Shown here: piece after piece, positions 32,036-32,137 of the stretch
Layout: every line of letters begins with the position of its first letter
How positions within the stretch are numbered: position 1 is the stretch's first letter
DNA from: a bacterium
GTDB lineage: Bacteria > UBA8248
Length of the DNA stretch: 32,137 bases
Assembly (NCBI GenBank): GCA_030922375.1
Contig: JAVEPB010000190.1
Coordinates: forward strand, 1-32,137
Direction: 5' to 3'
Position numbers and translations under genes: made by a program
The notes under the pieces: model-generated
The model's input: only the letters and a program-made list of their open reading frames with translations
What the model was told of the DNA's origin: nothing
The model's database searches: none

Positions 32036-32137
32036 TCATACCTGTAGATACGCCTCGGCCTCTGCGAGATATTCGGCGAGACCGTCCGCCGTTCGGGAAA
32101 CCTCCATGTAGCGGCGCATCCTCGCCTCGTCCACTCC
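32036..32137 (-). CDS. C-terminal end of a second CoA-transferase A-like protein (cut by window edge)
   Basis: The minus-strand frame ends at TGA 32036-32038 and stays open to the edge (33 codons). Its final part is DEARMRRYMEVSRTADGLAE plus a short YLAEAEAYLQV tail. Aligned from the DE pair, it shows 7 identities in 26 plus conservative changes with the end of the A subunit at 30371-31204 (DEEAVSAFLGAADSPESLRE). I infer a paralogous A-type subunit, which would make the order A'-B-A. The fragment is short, so another protein with a similar helical tail is possible. It is 4 bp from the B subunit start, so it belongs to the same operon. Confidence 0.5.
   Translation of the reverse strand, partial: GVDEARMRRYMEVSRTADGLAEYLAEAEAYLQV

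Noticed and set aside
1-32137. CRISPR arrays, tRNA or rRNA genes, insertion sequences, prophage or attachment sites
   Set aside because: I looked for regularly spaced direct repeats, tRNA-like cloverleaf ends and transposase motifs by eye and found none; the repeats present are short and in-frame within genes.

Overview
This window looks like chromosomal DNA from a GC-rich, Gram-negative, free-living bacterium, probably of the deltaproteobacterial / Tectomicrobia / Nitrospinota-like sphere. That placement is inferred from gene content only. The evidence is a lipoprotein with an LpoA-like architecture, an FtsEX-EnvC-type division module, a PilM homologue, aroQ-pepQ-efp clustering, and branched-chain amino-acid ABC transport alongside hydantoinase and CoA-transferase genes. 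Almost all of the sequence is coding. Starts are often GTG or TTG and neighbouring genes frequently overlap by 4 bases. I see no rRNA, tRNA, CRISPR array, insertion sequence or prophage gene.

Layout (coordinates within the window). 1-2510 (minus): a liv-type ABC transporter, with binding protein, LivH and the first part of LivM, and an attenuating hairpin after the binding protein. 2737-8209 (minus): site-2 protease-like M50 protein, pilM, aroB, then (behind its own putative promoter) aroQ, a proline peptidase and efp. 8384-10471 (plus): a TPR plus periplasmic-binding-fold lipoprotein resembling LpoA. It runs tail to tail, 9 bp apart, into a bifunctional penicillin-binding protein 1A gene (10481-13185, minus) that is split by a -1 frameshift at a run of six A. 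13245-16439 (minus): SDR dehydrogenase, Dus, TsaD. 16675-20864 (minus): ftsE-ftsX-envC-ctpA, ended by a strong intrinsic terminator. 21134-23197 (minus): transketolase. 23315-25888 (minus): a very acidic TPR protein with at least nine copies of a D-[LF]-D-[AS]-[LI]-[LF] peptide. 26051-29919 (plus): hyuA-hyuB. 29988-32137 (minus): a CoA-binding protein and CoA-transferase subunits in the order A'-B-A.

How it fits together. The central block is dominated by envelope growth and division. FtsEX-EnvC would control septal amidases, CtpA processes periplasmic proteins, and PBP1A with its possible LpoA-like activator builds peptidoglycan. Housekeeping translation factors (EF-P, Dus, TsaD) and shikimate genes (aroB, aroQ) are interleaved. 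The two flanks are catabolic: uptake of an amino acid or similar small molecule on the left, and ATP-dependent hydantoinase/oxoprolinase plus acyl-CoA transfer on the right.

The most interesting items are the precise frameshift in PBP1A, the LpoA-like/PBP1A adjacency, the multivalent acidic TPR protein, the solitary pilM joined to aroB, and several independent in-frame 15/18-bp tandem duplications in otherwise conserved genes.
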